From the NCBI RefSeq assembly GCF_036320965.1, contig NC_092225.1:6815383-6879382 (forward strand): a stretch of 64,000 nucleotides of DNA, read 5' to 3'. Below are positions 47,396 through 60,120 of this stretch, in pieces (positions within the stretch are counted from its first letter, which is position 1; every line of letters starts with the position of its first letter). Position numbers and translations under genes: made by a program. The DNA comes from Panulirus ornatus (Eukaryota; Arthropoda; Malacostraca; Decapoda; Palinuridae). Below the pieces are notes generated by a model. That model did not search any database, was not told the DNA's origin, and worked only from the letters and a program-made list of their open reading frames with translations.

Positions 47396-50300
47396 GCCTG
47401 AATATTGTCGGAAGCCCCTCTCTCCTACCCTGCATGATTCTCGTTCCAAGCCTCTCTGTTCTATCCTGCCTTACTCTCGTCACAAGCCCCTCTCTCCTAC
47501 CATGCCTGACTCTCGTCCCAAGCCTCTCTCCTGTCGACCTTGACTGTCGTCCCAAGCCATTCTCTCCTCTCCTGCCTGACTCTCGTCCCAGTCCAATCTC
47601 TCCTGTCCTGACTGACTCTCGTCCCAAGCCTGCCTCTCCTACCCTTTTTGTCTCTTGTCCCAAGCCTCTCTCTCCTGTCCTGCCTGTCTGTCGTCCGAAG
47701 AATATCTCTCCTGTCCTACCTTACTCTCGTCCCAAGCGTCTATCTCTCTTGCCTGACTCTCGTCCGAAGTCTCTCTCTCCGGTCCTGCCTGACTCTCGTC
47801 CCAAGCCTCTTTCTCCAGTCCTCCCTGATTCTCGTCCCAAGCCGATTTCTCCTGTCCTGCAAGACTCTCGTCCCAAGCCTCTCTATCCTGTCCAATCCTG
47901 TGTCGTCTCTCCTGCCTGACTCTCGTCCCAAGCTCCTCTCTCCTATCCAGCCTGACTCTTGTCCCAAGCTCTCTTTCCAGGGCTACCTGAATCTCGTCCC
48001 ATGACTCTCCTGTCAAACCTAAATTTCGTCCGAAGCTTCTCTCTCCTGTTCTGCATGACTCTAGTCCCAGTCCTCTCTCTCCTGTCCTGCATGACTCTCG
48101 TTCCAAGCCTGTCTCTCCTGTCGAGCCTGACTCTCGTCCCAAGCCTTTCTCTCCTGTCTTTCCTGACTCTCGTCCCAAGCCTCTCTCTCCTATCCAGCCT
48201 AACTCTCGTTCCAAGCCTCTCTTTCCTGTCCTGCCTGACACTCGTCCCATGACTCTATCTCCTGTCCTGCCTGACTCTCGTCCTAACCCTCTCTCTTATA
48301 TCGTGCCTGACTCTCGTACGAAGCATCTCTCTCCTACCCTGCCTGTCCATCGTCCCAAGCCTCTCTATCCTGTCCTGGCTGACTCTCTCGTCAAGTCTCT
48401 TTGTGATATCCTGCCTGACTCTCGTCCCAAGCTTTTCTCCCCTGTCCTGCCTGACTCTAGTCTCAAGCCTCTCTCTCTTGTCCTGCATGACTCTCGTCCC
48501 ATGCCTCTCTCTTCTCTCCTGCCTGACTCTCGCCTCATGCCTCTCTCTACTGTACTGCATGACTCTCGTCGCAAGCCTCTCTCTCCTTCCGTGCCTGACT
48601 CTCGCCTCAAGCCTCTCTCTCCTATCCTGCCTGACTCTCGTCCCAAGTCTCTCTCTCCTGTCCTGCTTGACTGTCATCCCAAGCCTCTCTCTCCTGTCCT
48701 GCCTGACTGTCGTCCTAACTACCTCTCTCCTACCCTGCCTGACTCTTGTCCCAAACCTCTCTCCTGTCGTGCCTGACTCTCGTCCTAAGCCTCTCTCTCT
48801 CCTGTCCTTCATGACTCTTGTCCAAAGCCTCTCTCTCCTGTCCTGCCTGACTCTCGTCCGAAACCTCTCTCTCCGGTCCAGCCTGACTCTCGTCCCAAGC
48901 CTCTCTCTCCTATCAAGCCTGACTCTCCTCCCAAGCCTCTCTCTCCTGTCCTGCCTGACTCTCGTCCCATGATCAATCTCCTGTCCTGCCCGACTCTCGT
49001 TAGAACCCTCTCTCTCCTGTCTTGCCTGACTGTCGTCCCAAGCATCTTTCTCCTACCCCGCCTGACCGTCGTCCCAAGCCTCTCTCTCCTGTCCTGGTTG
49101 ACTCTCTCGTCAAGCCTCTCTGTGATGTCCTGCCTGACTCTCGTCCGAAACTTTTCACCCCTGTCCTGTCTGACTCTAGTCCCAAGCCTCTCTCTCCTGT
49201 ACTGCCTAACTCTCGTCCCAAGATTCTCCCTCCTGTCGTGACTGACTGTCGTCCCAAGCCTTTCTCTCTTGTCCTGCTTGACTCTCGTCGAAAGCCCCTC
49301 TCTCCTACCCAGCCTGACTCTAGTCCCAAGCTCTCTTTCCATGGCTGCCTGACTCTCGTCCCATGACCCTCTCCCCTGTCATGCCTGACTTTCGTCCCAA
49401 GCCTCTCTATCCTGTCCTGCCTGACTATAGTCCCATTCCTCTCTCTCTTGTCCTGCATGACTCGCGTTCCAAGACTCTCTCTCCTGTCCTGACTGACTCT
49501 CGTCTAAAGCCTCTCTCTCCTGTAATGCCTGACCCTCGTCCCCAGCCTCTCTCTCCTGTCCTGCCTTACTCTCCTCCCAAGCCTCTCTCTCCTGTCCTGC
49601 CTTACTCTCCTCCCAAGCCTCTCTCTCCTGTCCTGCCTGACTCTCGTACCAAGACCCTCTCTCTTGTCCTGTCTGACTCTCGTCCGAAACCTCTATATCT
49701 TCTCCCGTTTGACTCTCGTCCCAAGCCTCTCTCTCCTGTCCTGCCTGACTCCTGTACCAAGCTTCTCTATCTTGTCCTTCTTGACTCGCCTCCCAAGATT
49801 CTCTCTCCTACTTGCCTGACTCTCGTCCATAGCCCTTCTCTCCTACCCGGCCTGACTCTCGTCCCAAGCCTCTCTCTCATGTCCTGCCTGACTCTCGTCC
49901 CAAGCCTCCCTCTCCTGTCCTGCCCGACTTTCGTCCCAAGCCAATCTCTCCTGTACTGCCTGAATATTGTCGGAAGCCCCTCTCTCCTACCCTGCAGGAT
50001 TCTCGTTCCTAGCCTCTCTGTTCTGTCCTGCCTTACTCTCGTCCCAAGCCCCTCTCTCCTACCATGCCTAACTCTCGTCCCAAGCCTCTCTCCTGTCGAC
50101 CTTGACTCTCGTCCCAAGCCATTCTCTCCTCTCCTGCCTGACTCTCGTCCCAGTCCTATCTCTCCTGTCCTGACTGACTCTCGTCCCAAGCCTGTCTCTC
50201 CTAATTGCCTGAATCTCCTTCGAAGCCCTTCTCTCCTACCCTTTCTGACTCTCGTCCCAAGTCTCTCTCTCCTGTCCTGCCTGACTGTCGTCCAAAGCCT

Positions 50301-51180
50301 CTCCCTCACCTGTCCTGCCTGACTCTCGTCCCAAGCGTCTATCTCCTATCTTGCCTGACTCTCGTCCCAAGTCTCTCTCTCCGGTCCTGCCTGACTCTCG
50401 TCTCAAGCCTCTTTCTCCTGTTCTCCCTGACTCTCGTCCCAATAATATTTCTCCTGTCCTGGCTGACTGTCATCCCAAGCATCTCTATCCTGTCCTGCCT
50501 GAGTCTTGTTCCAAACCTGTGTCTCCTCTCCTGCCTGACTCTCTTCCGAAGCCTCTCTCCCCTGCCGTGCCTGACTCTCTCATCAAGCCTCTCTCTCCTA
50601 TCCTGCCTGACTCCCGTCCCAAGTCTCTCTCTCCTGTTCTGCTTGACTGTCATCCCAAACGTCTCTCTCCTGTCCCGCCTGACTCTCGTCCTAACTCCCT
50701 CTCTCCTACCCTGCCTGAATCTCATCCCAAGTCTCTCTCCTGACGAGCCTGACTCTCGTCCCAAGACTCTGTCTCCTGTCCTGCATGACTCTTGTCCCAA
50801 GCCTCTCTCTCCTGTCCTGCCTGACTCTTGTCCCAAACCTCCCTCTCCGGTCCTGCCTGACACACGTCCCAAGCATCTCTCTCCTATCCAGCCTGACTCT
50901 CGTCCAAAGCCTCTCTTTCCTGTCCTGCTTGACACTCGTCCCATGACTCTATCTCCTGTCCTGCCTGACTCTCGTCCTAACCCTCTCTCTTCTATCCTGC
51001 TTGACTCTCGTCCAAAGCATCTCTCTCCTACCCTGCCTGACCGTCGTCCCAAGCCTCTCTCTCCTGTCCTGACTGACTCTCGTCCAATGCCTCTCTCTCC
51101 TGTAATGCCTGACCCTCGTCCCCAGCCTCTCTCTCTCTCTCCTGTCCTGCCTGACTCTCGTCCCAAGCCTATCTCTCCTG
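47396..51180 (+). repeat. Partial cycles with internal deletions
   Basis: GCCTGAATATTG occurs at 47,396 and 49,958 (2,562 bp apart). Near 47,885-47,945 TATCCTGTCCAATCCTGTG fuses two units, and the array then jumps directly to CTCTCTTTCCAGGGCTACC, skipping the TGCCGTGCC to CAAGCTTTTC part of the cycle. CTGACACTCGTCCCATGAC occurs near 48,235 and 50,928, TCCATGGCTGCC near 49,338. At 49,557-49,628 one 36-bp unit with CCTTACTCTCCTCCC is present twice in a row without change, a fresh single-unit duplication. Near 51,123 the CT tract is expanded. Confidence 0.75.
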
Positions 51181-54100
51181 TCCTGCTTGAATTTCGATCC
51201 CAAGCCTCACTTTCTTATCCTGTATGACACTGTCCCAAGCCTCTCTCTCCTCTCCTGCCTGACTCTCGTCCCATGCTTCTCTCTGCTGTCCTGCCTGACT
51301 CTCCTCCCAAGCCTCTCTCTCTTGTCCCGCCTGACTATCGTCCCAGGCCTCTCTCTCGTGTCCTGCCTGACTCTCGTCCCATGTCTCTCTCTCCTGTCCT
51401 GTGTGACTCTCGTCCCAAGCCTCTCTCTACTGTCGTGCCTGACTCCTGTCCCAAGCTTTTCTCTCTTATCCTGCTAGGCTCTCGTCCCAAGCCTCTATCT
51501 CCTATTAGACTGAATCTCGTCCATAGCCCTTCTCTCCTACCCTGCCAGACTCTCGTCCCAAGACTCTCTCTCCTGTCCTGCCTGACTCTCGTCCAAAGGG
51601 TCTCTCTCCTCTCCTGCCTGACTCTCGTCCCAGTTCTCTCTATCCTGTCCTGACTGACTCTCGTCCCAAGCATCTATCTCCTCTCTTCCCTGACTCTCTG
51701 TCTCTCCTAATTACCTGACTCTCATTCCAAGTCCCTCTCTCCAACCCTTCGTGACTCTCGTCCTAAGCCTCTCCCTCCTGTCCTGCATGACTGTCATCCG
51801 AAACCTCTCTCTCCTGTCCTGCCTGAATCTCGTCCGAAGCATCTATCTCCTCTCTTGCCTGACTCTCGTCCCAATTCTCTCTCTCCAGTCCTGCCTGGCT
51901 CTCGTCTGAATCATCTCTTCTGTCGAGCCTGACTCTCGTCCCAAGCCTCTCTCTCCTGTCCTGCCTGACTCTTGTCCAAAGCCTCTTTCTCCTCTCCTGC
52001 TTGACTCTCGTCCCAAACTTCTCTCTCTGGTCCTGCCTGAATCTCGTTCCAAGCCTCTCTCTCCTGTCCTGCATGACTCTCGTTCCAAGCCTCTCTTTCC
52101 TGTCCTGCCTGACACTCGTTCCAGGACTCTATCTCCTCTCCTGCCTGACTCTCGTCCTAACCCTCTCTCTCCTGTCCTGCCTGACTATCGTCCGATGCTT
52201 CTCTCTCCTGTCCTGCCTGAATCTAGTCCCAAGCTTCTCTCTCCTGTCCTGGCTGACTCTCGCCCAAAGCTTTTCTCTCCTATCTTTTCTGACACTAGTC
52301 CCAGGCCTCTATCTCCTGTCCTGCCTGGTTCTCGTCCCAGGCCTCTCTCTCCTGTCCTGCCTGACTCTCGTCCGAAGCATCTATCTCCTCTCTTGCCAGA
52401 CTCTCGTCCCAATTCTCTCTCTCCAGTCCTGCCTGGCTCTCGCCTGAATCATCTCTTCTGTCGAGCCTGACTCTCGTCCCAAGCCTCTCTCTCCTGTCCT
52501 GCCTGACTCTTGTCCAAAGCCTCTTTCTCCTCTCCTGCTTGACTCTCGGCCTAAACCTCTCTCTCTGATCCTGCCTGAATCTCGTTCCAAGCCTCTCTCT
52601 CCTGTCCTGCATGACTCTCGTTCCAAGCCTCTCTTTCCTGTCCTGCCTGACACTCGTTCCAGGGCTCTATCTCCTCTCCTGCCTGACTCTCGTCCTAACC
52701 CTCTCTCTCCTGTCCTGCCTGACTATCGTCCCAAGCCTCTCTCTCCTGTCCTGCCTGACTCTCGTCCCAAGCTTCTCTCCCCTGTCCTGGCTGACTCTCG
52801 TCCCAAGCTTTCCTCTCCTACCTTGCCTGACACTAGTCCCAGGCCTCTATCTCCTGTCCTGCATGGCTCTCGTCCCATGCCTCTCTCTCCTGTTCTGACT
52901 GACTCTCGTCCCATGCCTCTCTCTCCTGTTCTGCTTGACTCCCCTCCCAAGCCTCTGTCTCTTGCCCTGCCTGACTGTAGTCCCAAGCCTCTCACACCTG
53001 TCTTCCCAGACTCTCGTCCCACACCTCCCTCTCTTGTCCTGGCTGACTCTCGTCCCCAGCCTCTCTCTCCTGTCCTGCCTGACTCTCGTCACAAGCCTCT
53101 CTCTCCTCTCCTGCCTGACTCTCGTCCTAGTCCTCTCTCTCCTGTCCTGACTGACTCTCGTCCCAAGCGTCTTTCTCCTAATTGCCTGACTCTCGTTCCA
53201 AGCCTTTCTTTCCTACCCTTCCTGACTCTCGTCCCAAGCTTCTCACTCCTGCCCTGCCTGACTCTCGTCCTAAGCCTTTCTCTCCTGTCCCGCCTGACAC
53301 TCGTCCCAAGCGTCTATCTCCTTTCTTGCATGACTTTTGTCCTAAGTCTCTCTCTCCCGTCATTCCTGACTCTCGTCCCAAGCATCTTTCTCCTGTCCTC
53401 CCTGACTCTCATCCCAAGCCTCTTTCTCCTGTCCTGCGTGAGTGTCATCCCAAGCCTCTCTATCCTGTCCTGCCTGACTCTCATCCCAAATTTCTCTCTC
53501 CTCTCCTGCCTGATTCATGTCTCAAGCCTCTCTCTCCTTTCGTGCCTGACTTTCTCCTTAAGCCTCTCTCTCCTATCCTGCCTAACTCTCGTCCCAAATC
53601 TCTCTCTCCTGTCCTGCCTGACTATCGTCCCAAGCCTTTCTCTCCTGTCCTGCCTGACTCTCGTCCCAAGCCTCTCTCTCCTGTCCTAACTGACTCTTGT
53701 CCCAAGCTTTTCTTTCCTATCTTGCCTGACAGTAGTCCTAGGTCTCTATATCCTGTCCTGCCTGACTCTCGTCCGAAGCCTCTCTCTCGTGTCCTGCCTG
53801 ACTCTCGTCCGAAACCTCCCTCTCCTGTTCTTGCTGACTCTCCTCCCAAGCCTCTCTCTCTTGTCCTGCCTAACTCTTGTCCCAAGCCTCTTATTCCTGT
53901 CTAACCTGACTCTCGTCCCAAACCTACCTCTCGTGTCCTGGCTGACTCTCGTCCCCAGCATCTCTCTGCTGTCCTGCCTGACTCTCGTCCCAAGCCTCTC
54001 TCTACTGTCCTGCCTGACTCTCGTCCCAAGCCCTTCTCTCCACCCCTGCCTGACTCTCGTCCCAAGCCTATTTCTCCTACCCTGCCTGACTCTCGTCTCA

Positions 54101-56200
54101 AACCTCTCTCTCCTGTCGTGCCTGACTCTCTCCTCCAGCCTCTCTCTCCTATCCTGCCTGACTCTCGTCCGAAGTCTCTCTCCTCTCCTGCCTGACTCTC
54201 GTCCCAAGCCTCTCTCTCCAGTCTAGACTGACTGTCACCTCAAGCCTCTCTCTCCGCTCTTACCTGACTCTCGTGCCAACCCTCTCTCTCTTGTCCTGCC
54301 TGACTCTCGTCCCATGCCTCTTCCTCCTGTCATACATAACTATCGTCCTAAGCCTCTCCCTCTTTTCCTGCATGACTCTCTTCCCAAGCCTCTCTCTCCT
54401 GTCATGCCTGACTCTTGTCCCAAACCTCTCTACCCTGTCTTGCCTGACTGTCGTCCCAAACCTCTCACTCCTGTTTTGCCTGAGTCTCGCCCCAAATCTC
54501 CTTCTCTTGTGCTGGCTGATTCTCGTCCCAAGCCTCTCTCTACTGTCCTGCCTGACTCTCGTTCCAAGCCTCTCTCTCTCCTGTCGTGCTTGACTCTCGT
54601 CAGAGACCTCTCTTTCCTCTCCTGCCTGACTCTCGTCCCAAGCCTCTCTCTCCTGTCCTTCCTGACTATCGTCCCAAGCCTATATCTTCTACCCTCCCTG
54701 AGTCTCATCCCAAGTCTCTTTCTCTTACCCTGCCTGACTGTCGTCGAAAGCCTCCCTCTCCTGTCCTGCCTAACTCTCTAGTCAAGCCTCTCTCTCCTGT
54801 CCTGCCTGACTCTCGTCCAATGCCTCTCTCTCCTGTTCTACCTGACTCTCATCCCAAGCCTCTCTCTCTTGTCCTGCCTGACTCTCGTCCCAAGCCTCTC
54901 TCTCCTGTCCTTCCTGACTCTCCTCCCAAGTCTCTCTCTCCACTTTTGCAATACTGTCGTCCTCAGCCTCTCTCTCCTGTCCTGACTGACTGACCTCAAG
55001 CCTCTCTCTCCTCTCATGCCTGACTCTCGTACCAACCCTCTACCTCGTGTCCTTCCAGACGCTCGTCCCAGGCCTCTTTCTCCTGTCCTGCAAAACTTTC
55101 GTCCCAATCCTCTCTATCCTGTCCAGCCTGACTCTCGTCCCAAGACTCTCCCTCCTGTCCTGCCTGACTCATGTCAAAAACCCCTCTCTCCTACCCTGCA
55201 TGATTATCGTACCAATCCTCTCTCTCCTGTCCTGCTTGACTTTCATCCCAACTCGCTCTCTCCTACCCTGCTTGACTCTCGTCCGAAGCCTCTCTCATGT
55301 CGAGCCTGACTCTCGTCCCAAGCCTCTCTCTCCGGTCCTGCCTGACTCTCGTTTCAAGCCTCTCTCTCCTGTCCTGCCTGATTCTCGTCCCAAGTCTCTC
55401 TTTCCTGTCCTGCCTGACATTCGTTCCAGGACTCTATCTCCTGTCCTGCCTGACTCTCGTCGTAACACTCTCTCTCTTGTCCTGCCTGACTCTCGTCCCA
55501 AGCCTCTCTCTCCTACACTGTCTGACCGTCGTCAAAAGCCTCTCTCTCCTGTCCTGCCTGACTCTCTCGTCAAGCCTCTCTCTCCTGTACTGCTTGACTC
55601 TCGTCACAAGCTATTCTCCCCCGTCCTGCCTGACTCTAGTCCCAATCCTCTCTCTCCTTTTCTGCCTGACTTTCGTCCCATGCTTCTCTTTTCTGTCCTG
55701 CCTAACTCTAGTCCCAACCCCCTCTCTCCTACCAAGCCTGACTCTCGTCCCAAGCTCTCTTTCTAGGCCTGCCTGACTCTCGTCCCATGAATCTCTCTGC
55801 TGTCATTCCTGACTCTAGTCCCAAGCTTCTCTCTCCTGTCCAGCCTGACTCTCGTCCGAAGACTCTCTCTCCTGTAGTGCCTGACTCTCGTCCGAAGCCT
55901 CTATCTTCTCTCCCGTCTGACTCTCGTCCCAAGCCTCTCTCCCCTGTCCTGCCTGACTCCTGTCCCAAGCTTCTCTCTCTTGTCCTTCTTGACTCTCCTC
56001 CCAAGCCTCTTTCTCCTACTTGCCTGACTCTCGTCCATGGAACTTCTCTCCTACCCTGCCTGACTCTCGTCCCAAGACTCTCTCTCCTGTCCTGCCTGAC
56101 TCTCGCCACAAGTCTCCCTCTCCTGTCCTGCCTTACTCTCGTCCCAAGAGAATCTCTCCTGTTCTGCCTGAATATTGTCGGAAGCCCCTCTCTCCTACCC
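51181..56200 (+). repeat. Right-hand paralogue of the left end of the window
   Basis: Carries the same rare units as 1-4,100 in the same order, including TTGAATTTCGATCC (about 51,187), ATTAGACTGAATCTCG (51,504), CTCGTACCAACCCTC (about 55,024), CATGTCGAGCCT (55,296) and GCCTGAATATTG (56,166). From 2,941 to 4,094 the offset is essentially constant at 52,072-52,074. Many single-base differences are visible, so this duplication is older than the 1.5-3.1 kb copies at 9-19 kb. Confidence 0.85.
51830..52905 (+). repeat. 538-bp tandem duplication
   Basis: CGTCCGAAGCATCTATCTCC is at 51,831 and 52,369. TGTCGAGCCTGACTC is at 51,921 and 52,459. Both give a step of exactly 538 bp (fifteen units minus 2). 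The shared rare unit with CTGAATCATCTCTTC lies just before TGTCGAGCC in both copies, which rules out chance similarity of consensus units. Confidence 0.88.
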
Positions 56201-57807
56201 TGCATGATTCCCATTCCAAGCCTCTCTTTTCTATCCTGCCTTACTCTCGTTCCAAGCGCCTCTCTCCTTTCAATCTTGACTCTCGTTCCAAGCCATTCTC
56301 TCCTCTCTTACCTGACTCTCGTCCCAAGCCTCTCTCTTGTCGAATTTGACTCTCGTCCCAAGCCTGTCTCTCCTAATTGCCTGACTCTCGTTCCAAGCCC
56401 TTCTCTCCTACCCTTCCTGACTCTCATCCCATCTCTCCTGTCGTGACTGACTCTCGTCCTAAGCCTGTCTCTCCTAATTGCCTGACTCTCGTTGTAAGCC
56501 CTTCTCCCCTACCCTTCCTGACTCTCGTCCCAAGCCTCTCTCTCCAGTCCTGCCTGACTGTCGTCCGAAGCCTCTCTCTCCTGTCCTGCCTGACTCTCGT
56601 CCCAAGCATCTATCTCCTCTCTTGCCTGACTCTCGTCCCAAGTCTCTATCTCCGGTCCTGCCTGACTCTCGTCCCAAGCCTCTTTCTCCTGTCCTCCCTG
56701 ACTCTCGTCCCAAGCCTATTTCTCCTGTCCTGCCTGACTGTCATCCCAAGCCTCTCTCTCCTGTCCTGCCTGACTCTCATCCCAAATTTCTCTCTCCTCT
56801 CCTGACTGATTCATGTCCCAAGCCTCTCTCTCCTTTCGTGCCTGACTCTCTCCTCAAGCCTCTCTCTCCTATCCTGCCTGACTCTCGTCCCACGTCTCTC
56901 TCTCCTGTCCTGCTTGACTGTCATCCGAAGACTCTCTCTCCTGTCCTGCCTCACTCTCGTTCTAACTCCCTCTCTCCTACCCTGCTTGACTCTCGTCCCT
57001 AGCCTCTCTCCTGTCGAACCTGACTCTCGTCCCAAAGCTCTCTCTCGGGTCCTGCCTGACTCTCATCACAAGAATTTCTCTCCTATCCGGCCTGACTCTC
57101 GTCCCAAACCTCTCTTTCCTGTCTTGCCTTACACTCGTCCCATGACTCTATCTCCTGCCCTGCCTGACTCTCGTCCTAACCCTCTCTCTCCTGTCCTGCC
57201 TGACTCTCGTCCCAAGCATCTCTCTCCTACCCTGCCTGACCGTCGTCCCAAGCCTCTCTCTCCTGTCCTGGCTGACTCTCTTCAAGCCTCTCTCTGATGT
57301 CCTGCCTGGCACTCGTCCCAATCTTTTCTCCACTGTCCTGCCTGACTCTAGTCCCAAGCCTCTCTCTCCTGTCCTGCCCGACTCTCGTCCCATGCCTCTC
57401 TCTTCTGTCCTGCCTGACTCTCGTCCCATGCCTCTCTCTCCTGTACTGCCTGACTCTCCTCCCAAGACTCTCCCTCCTCTCCTGCATGACTCTCGTTCCA
57501 AGCCTCTGTCTCCTGTCCTAACTGACTGTCGTCCAAAGCCTCTCTCTCCTGTAATGCCTGACCCTCGTCCCCAGCCTCTCTCTCCTACCCTACCTGATTC
57601 TCTTCTCAACCCCATCTCTCCTACCCAGCCTGACTCTCGTCCCAAGCTCTCTCTCTAGTCCTGCCTGACTCTCGTCCCAATCCCTTCTCTCCCACTCTGC
57701 CTGACTCTCGTCCCAAGCGTCTCTGTCATGTTTTGCCTTACTCTTGTCCCAAGCCTCTCTATCCTATCCTGATTGACACAGCCCCAAGCCTCTCTCTCCT
57801 TTCTTGC
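56200..57807 (+). repeat. Diverged units, rearranged cycle
   Basis: Continues from the GCCTGAATATTG at 56,166 with GTCGAATTTGACTC near 56,338. CCTAATTGCCTGAC then appears twice (about 56,370 and 56,475) about 105 bp apart, a three-unit local duplication. Further on come CTGTCGAACCTGAC (about 57,011), CACTCGTCCCATGAC (about 57,132) and a GATTGACACAG unit (about 57,771) like that near 481. No non-satellite sequence is present. Confidence 0.75.
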
Positions 57808-60120
57808 CTGACTCTCGTCCCATGCTTCTCTCTCTCCTGTCCTGCCTGACTCTCCTCCCAAGCCTCTCTCTCTTGTCCTGCCTGACTCTCGTCACATGCC
57901 TCTCTCTCGTGTCCTGCCTGACTCTCGTCCAAAGTCTCTCTCTTCTGTCCTGTCTGACTCTCGTCCCCAGCCTCTCTCTCCTGTCCTGCCTGACTCCTGT
58001 CCCAAGCTTTTCTCTCTTGTCCTGCCTGACTCTCGTCCCAAGGGGCTCTCTCCTCTCCTGCCTAACTCTCGTCCCAGTCCTCTCTATCCTGTCCTGACTG
58101 AATCTCGTCCCAAGCCGGTCTCTTCCAATTGCCTGACTCTCATTCCAAGCCACTCTCTTCGACCCTTCGTGACTCTCGTCCCAGGCCTCTGTCTCCTGTC
58201 CTGCATGACTGTCATCCGAAGCCTCTCTCTCCTGTCCTGCCTGACCCTCGTCCCAAGCATCTATCTCCTTTTTTGCCTGACTCTCGTCCCAAGTCACTCT
58301 CTCCGGTCCTGCCTGACTCTCGTCCGAAGCCTCTCTCCTGTCGAGCCTGACTAACGTCCCAAGCCTCTCTCTCCTGTCCTGCCTGACTCTTGTCCAAAGC
58401 CTCTCTCTCCTCTCCTGCCTGACTCTCGTCCCAAACCTCTCTCTCTGGTCCTGCCTGACTCTCGTCCCATTCCTCTCTCTCCTGTTCTGCCTGACTCTCC
58501 TCCCAAACCCAGGCCTGTTTCTCCTGTCCTGCATAACTCTCGTCACATGCCTCTCCCTCCTTTCCTCCCTGTCTCTCTTCCCAAGCCTCTCTCTCCTGTT
58601 CTGGCTGAATGTCGTCCCAAGCCTTTCTCTCCTGTCTTGCCTGAGTCTCGTCCCAAAATTCCCTCTATTGTCCTGGCTGACTCTCGTCCCAAGCCTCTCT
58701 CTCCTGGCATGCCTGACTCTTCTCCCAAGCATCTCTCTCCTGTCCTGCTTGAATCTTCTCGAAGGCCTCTTTTTCCTGTCCTGCCTGACTCTCGTCCCAA
58801 GACTTTCTCTTCTGCCCTCCGTGAGTCTTGTCCTAAGCCTCTCTATCCTACCCTTCCTGACTGTCGTCGAAAGCCTCCCTCTCCTGTCCTGCCTAACTTT
58901 CTAATCAAGCCTCTCTCTCCAGTCCTGCATGACTCTCGTCACAAGTCACTCTCTCCTGTCCTGCCTGACTCTCATCCCATGCTTCTCTCTCCTGTCCTGG
59001 CTGACTCTCCTCCCAAGCCTCTCTCTCTTGTCCTGCCTGACTCTCGTCACATGCCTCTCTCTCGTGTCCTGCCTGACTCTCGTCCAAAGTCTTTCTCTTC
59101 TGTCCTGTCTGACTCTCGTCCCCAGCCTCTCTCTCCTGTCCTGCCTGACTCCTGTCCCAAGCTTTTCTCTCTTGTCCTGCCTGACTCTCGTCCCAAGGGG
59201 CTCTCTCCTCTCCTGCCTGACTCTCGTCCCAGTCCTCTCTATCCTGTCCTGACTGAATCTCGTCCCAAGCCAGTCTCTTCTAATTGCCTGACTCTCATCC
59301 CAAGCCACTCTCTCCGACCCTTCGTGACTTTCGTCCCAAGCCTCTGTCTCCTGTCCTGCATGACTGTCATCCGAAGCCTCTCTCTCCTGTCCTGCCTGAC
59401 CCTCGTCCCAAGCATCTATCTCCTTACTTGTCTGACTCTCGTCCCAAGTCACTCTCTCCGGTCCTGCCTGACTCTCGTCCGAAGCCTCTCTCCTGTCGAG
59501 CATGACTAACGTCCCAAGCCTCTCTCTCCTGTCCTGCCTGACTCTTGTCCAAAGCCTCTCTCTCCTCTCCTGCCTGACTCTCGTCCCAAACCTCTCTCTC
59601 TGGTCCTGCCTGACTCTCATCCCATTCCTCTCTCTCCTGTTCTGCCTGACTCTCCTCCCAAACCCAGGCCTGTTTCTCCTGTCCTGCATAACTCTCGTCC
59701 CATGCCTCTCCCTCCTTTCCTCCCTTTCTCTCTTCCCAAGCCTCTCTCTCCTGTTCTGGCTGAATGTCGTCCCAAGCCTTTCTCTCCTGTCTTGCCTGAG
59801 TCTCGTCCCAAAATTCCCTCTATTGTCCTGGCTGACTCTCGTCCCAAGCCTCTCTCTCCTGTCCTACCTGACTCTTCTCCCAAGCCTCTCTCTCCTGTCC
59901 TGCTTGAATCTTCTCGAAGGCCTCTTTTTCCTGTCCTGCCTGACTCTCGTCCCAAGACTTTCTCTTCTGCCCTCCCTGAGTCTCGTCCTGAGCCTCTCTA
60001 TCCTACCCTGCCTGACTGTCGTCGAAAGCCTCCCTCTCCTGTCCTGCCTAACTTTCTAGTCAAGCCTCTCTCTCCAGTCCTGCATGACTCTCGTCCCAAG
60101 TCACTCTCTCCTGTCCTGCC
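57808..60120 (+). repeat. 1,155-bp tandem duplication, two copies
   Basis: CTCGTCACATGCC recurs at a step of 1,155 bp (GTCACATG at 57,891 and 59,046). The unusual units AAACCCAGGCCTGTTTC (about 58,505 and 59,660) and CTTCTCGAAGGCC (about 58,752 and 59,907) follow at the same step. The first copy runs to about 58,965 and the second to about 60,120. 1,155 is 32 units plus 3 bp, the only measured period slightly above a multiple of 36. Part of this comes from a CT gain near 57,830. Confidence 0.88.
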
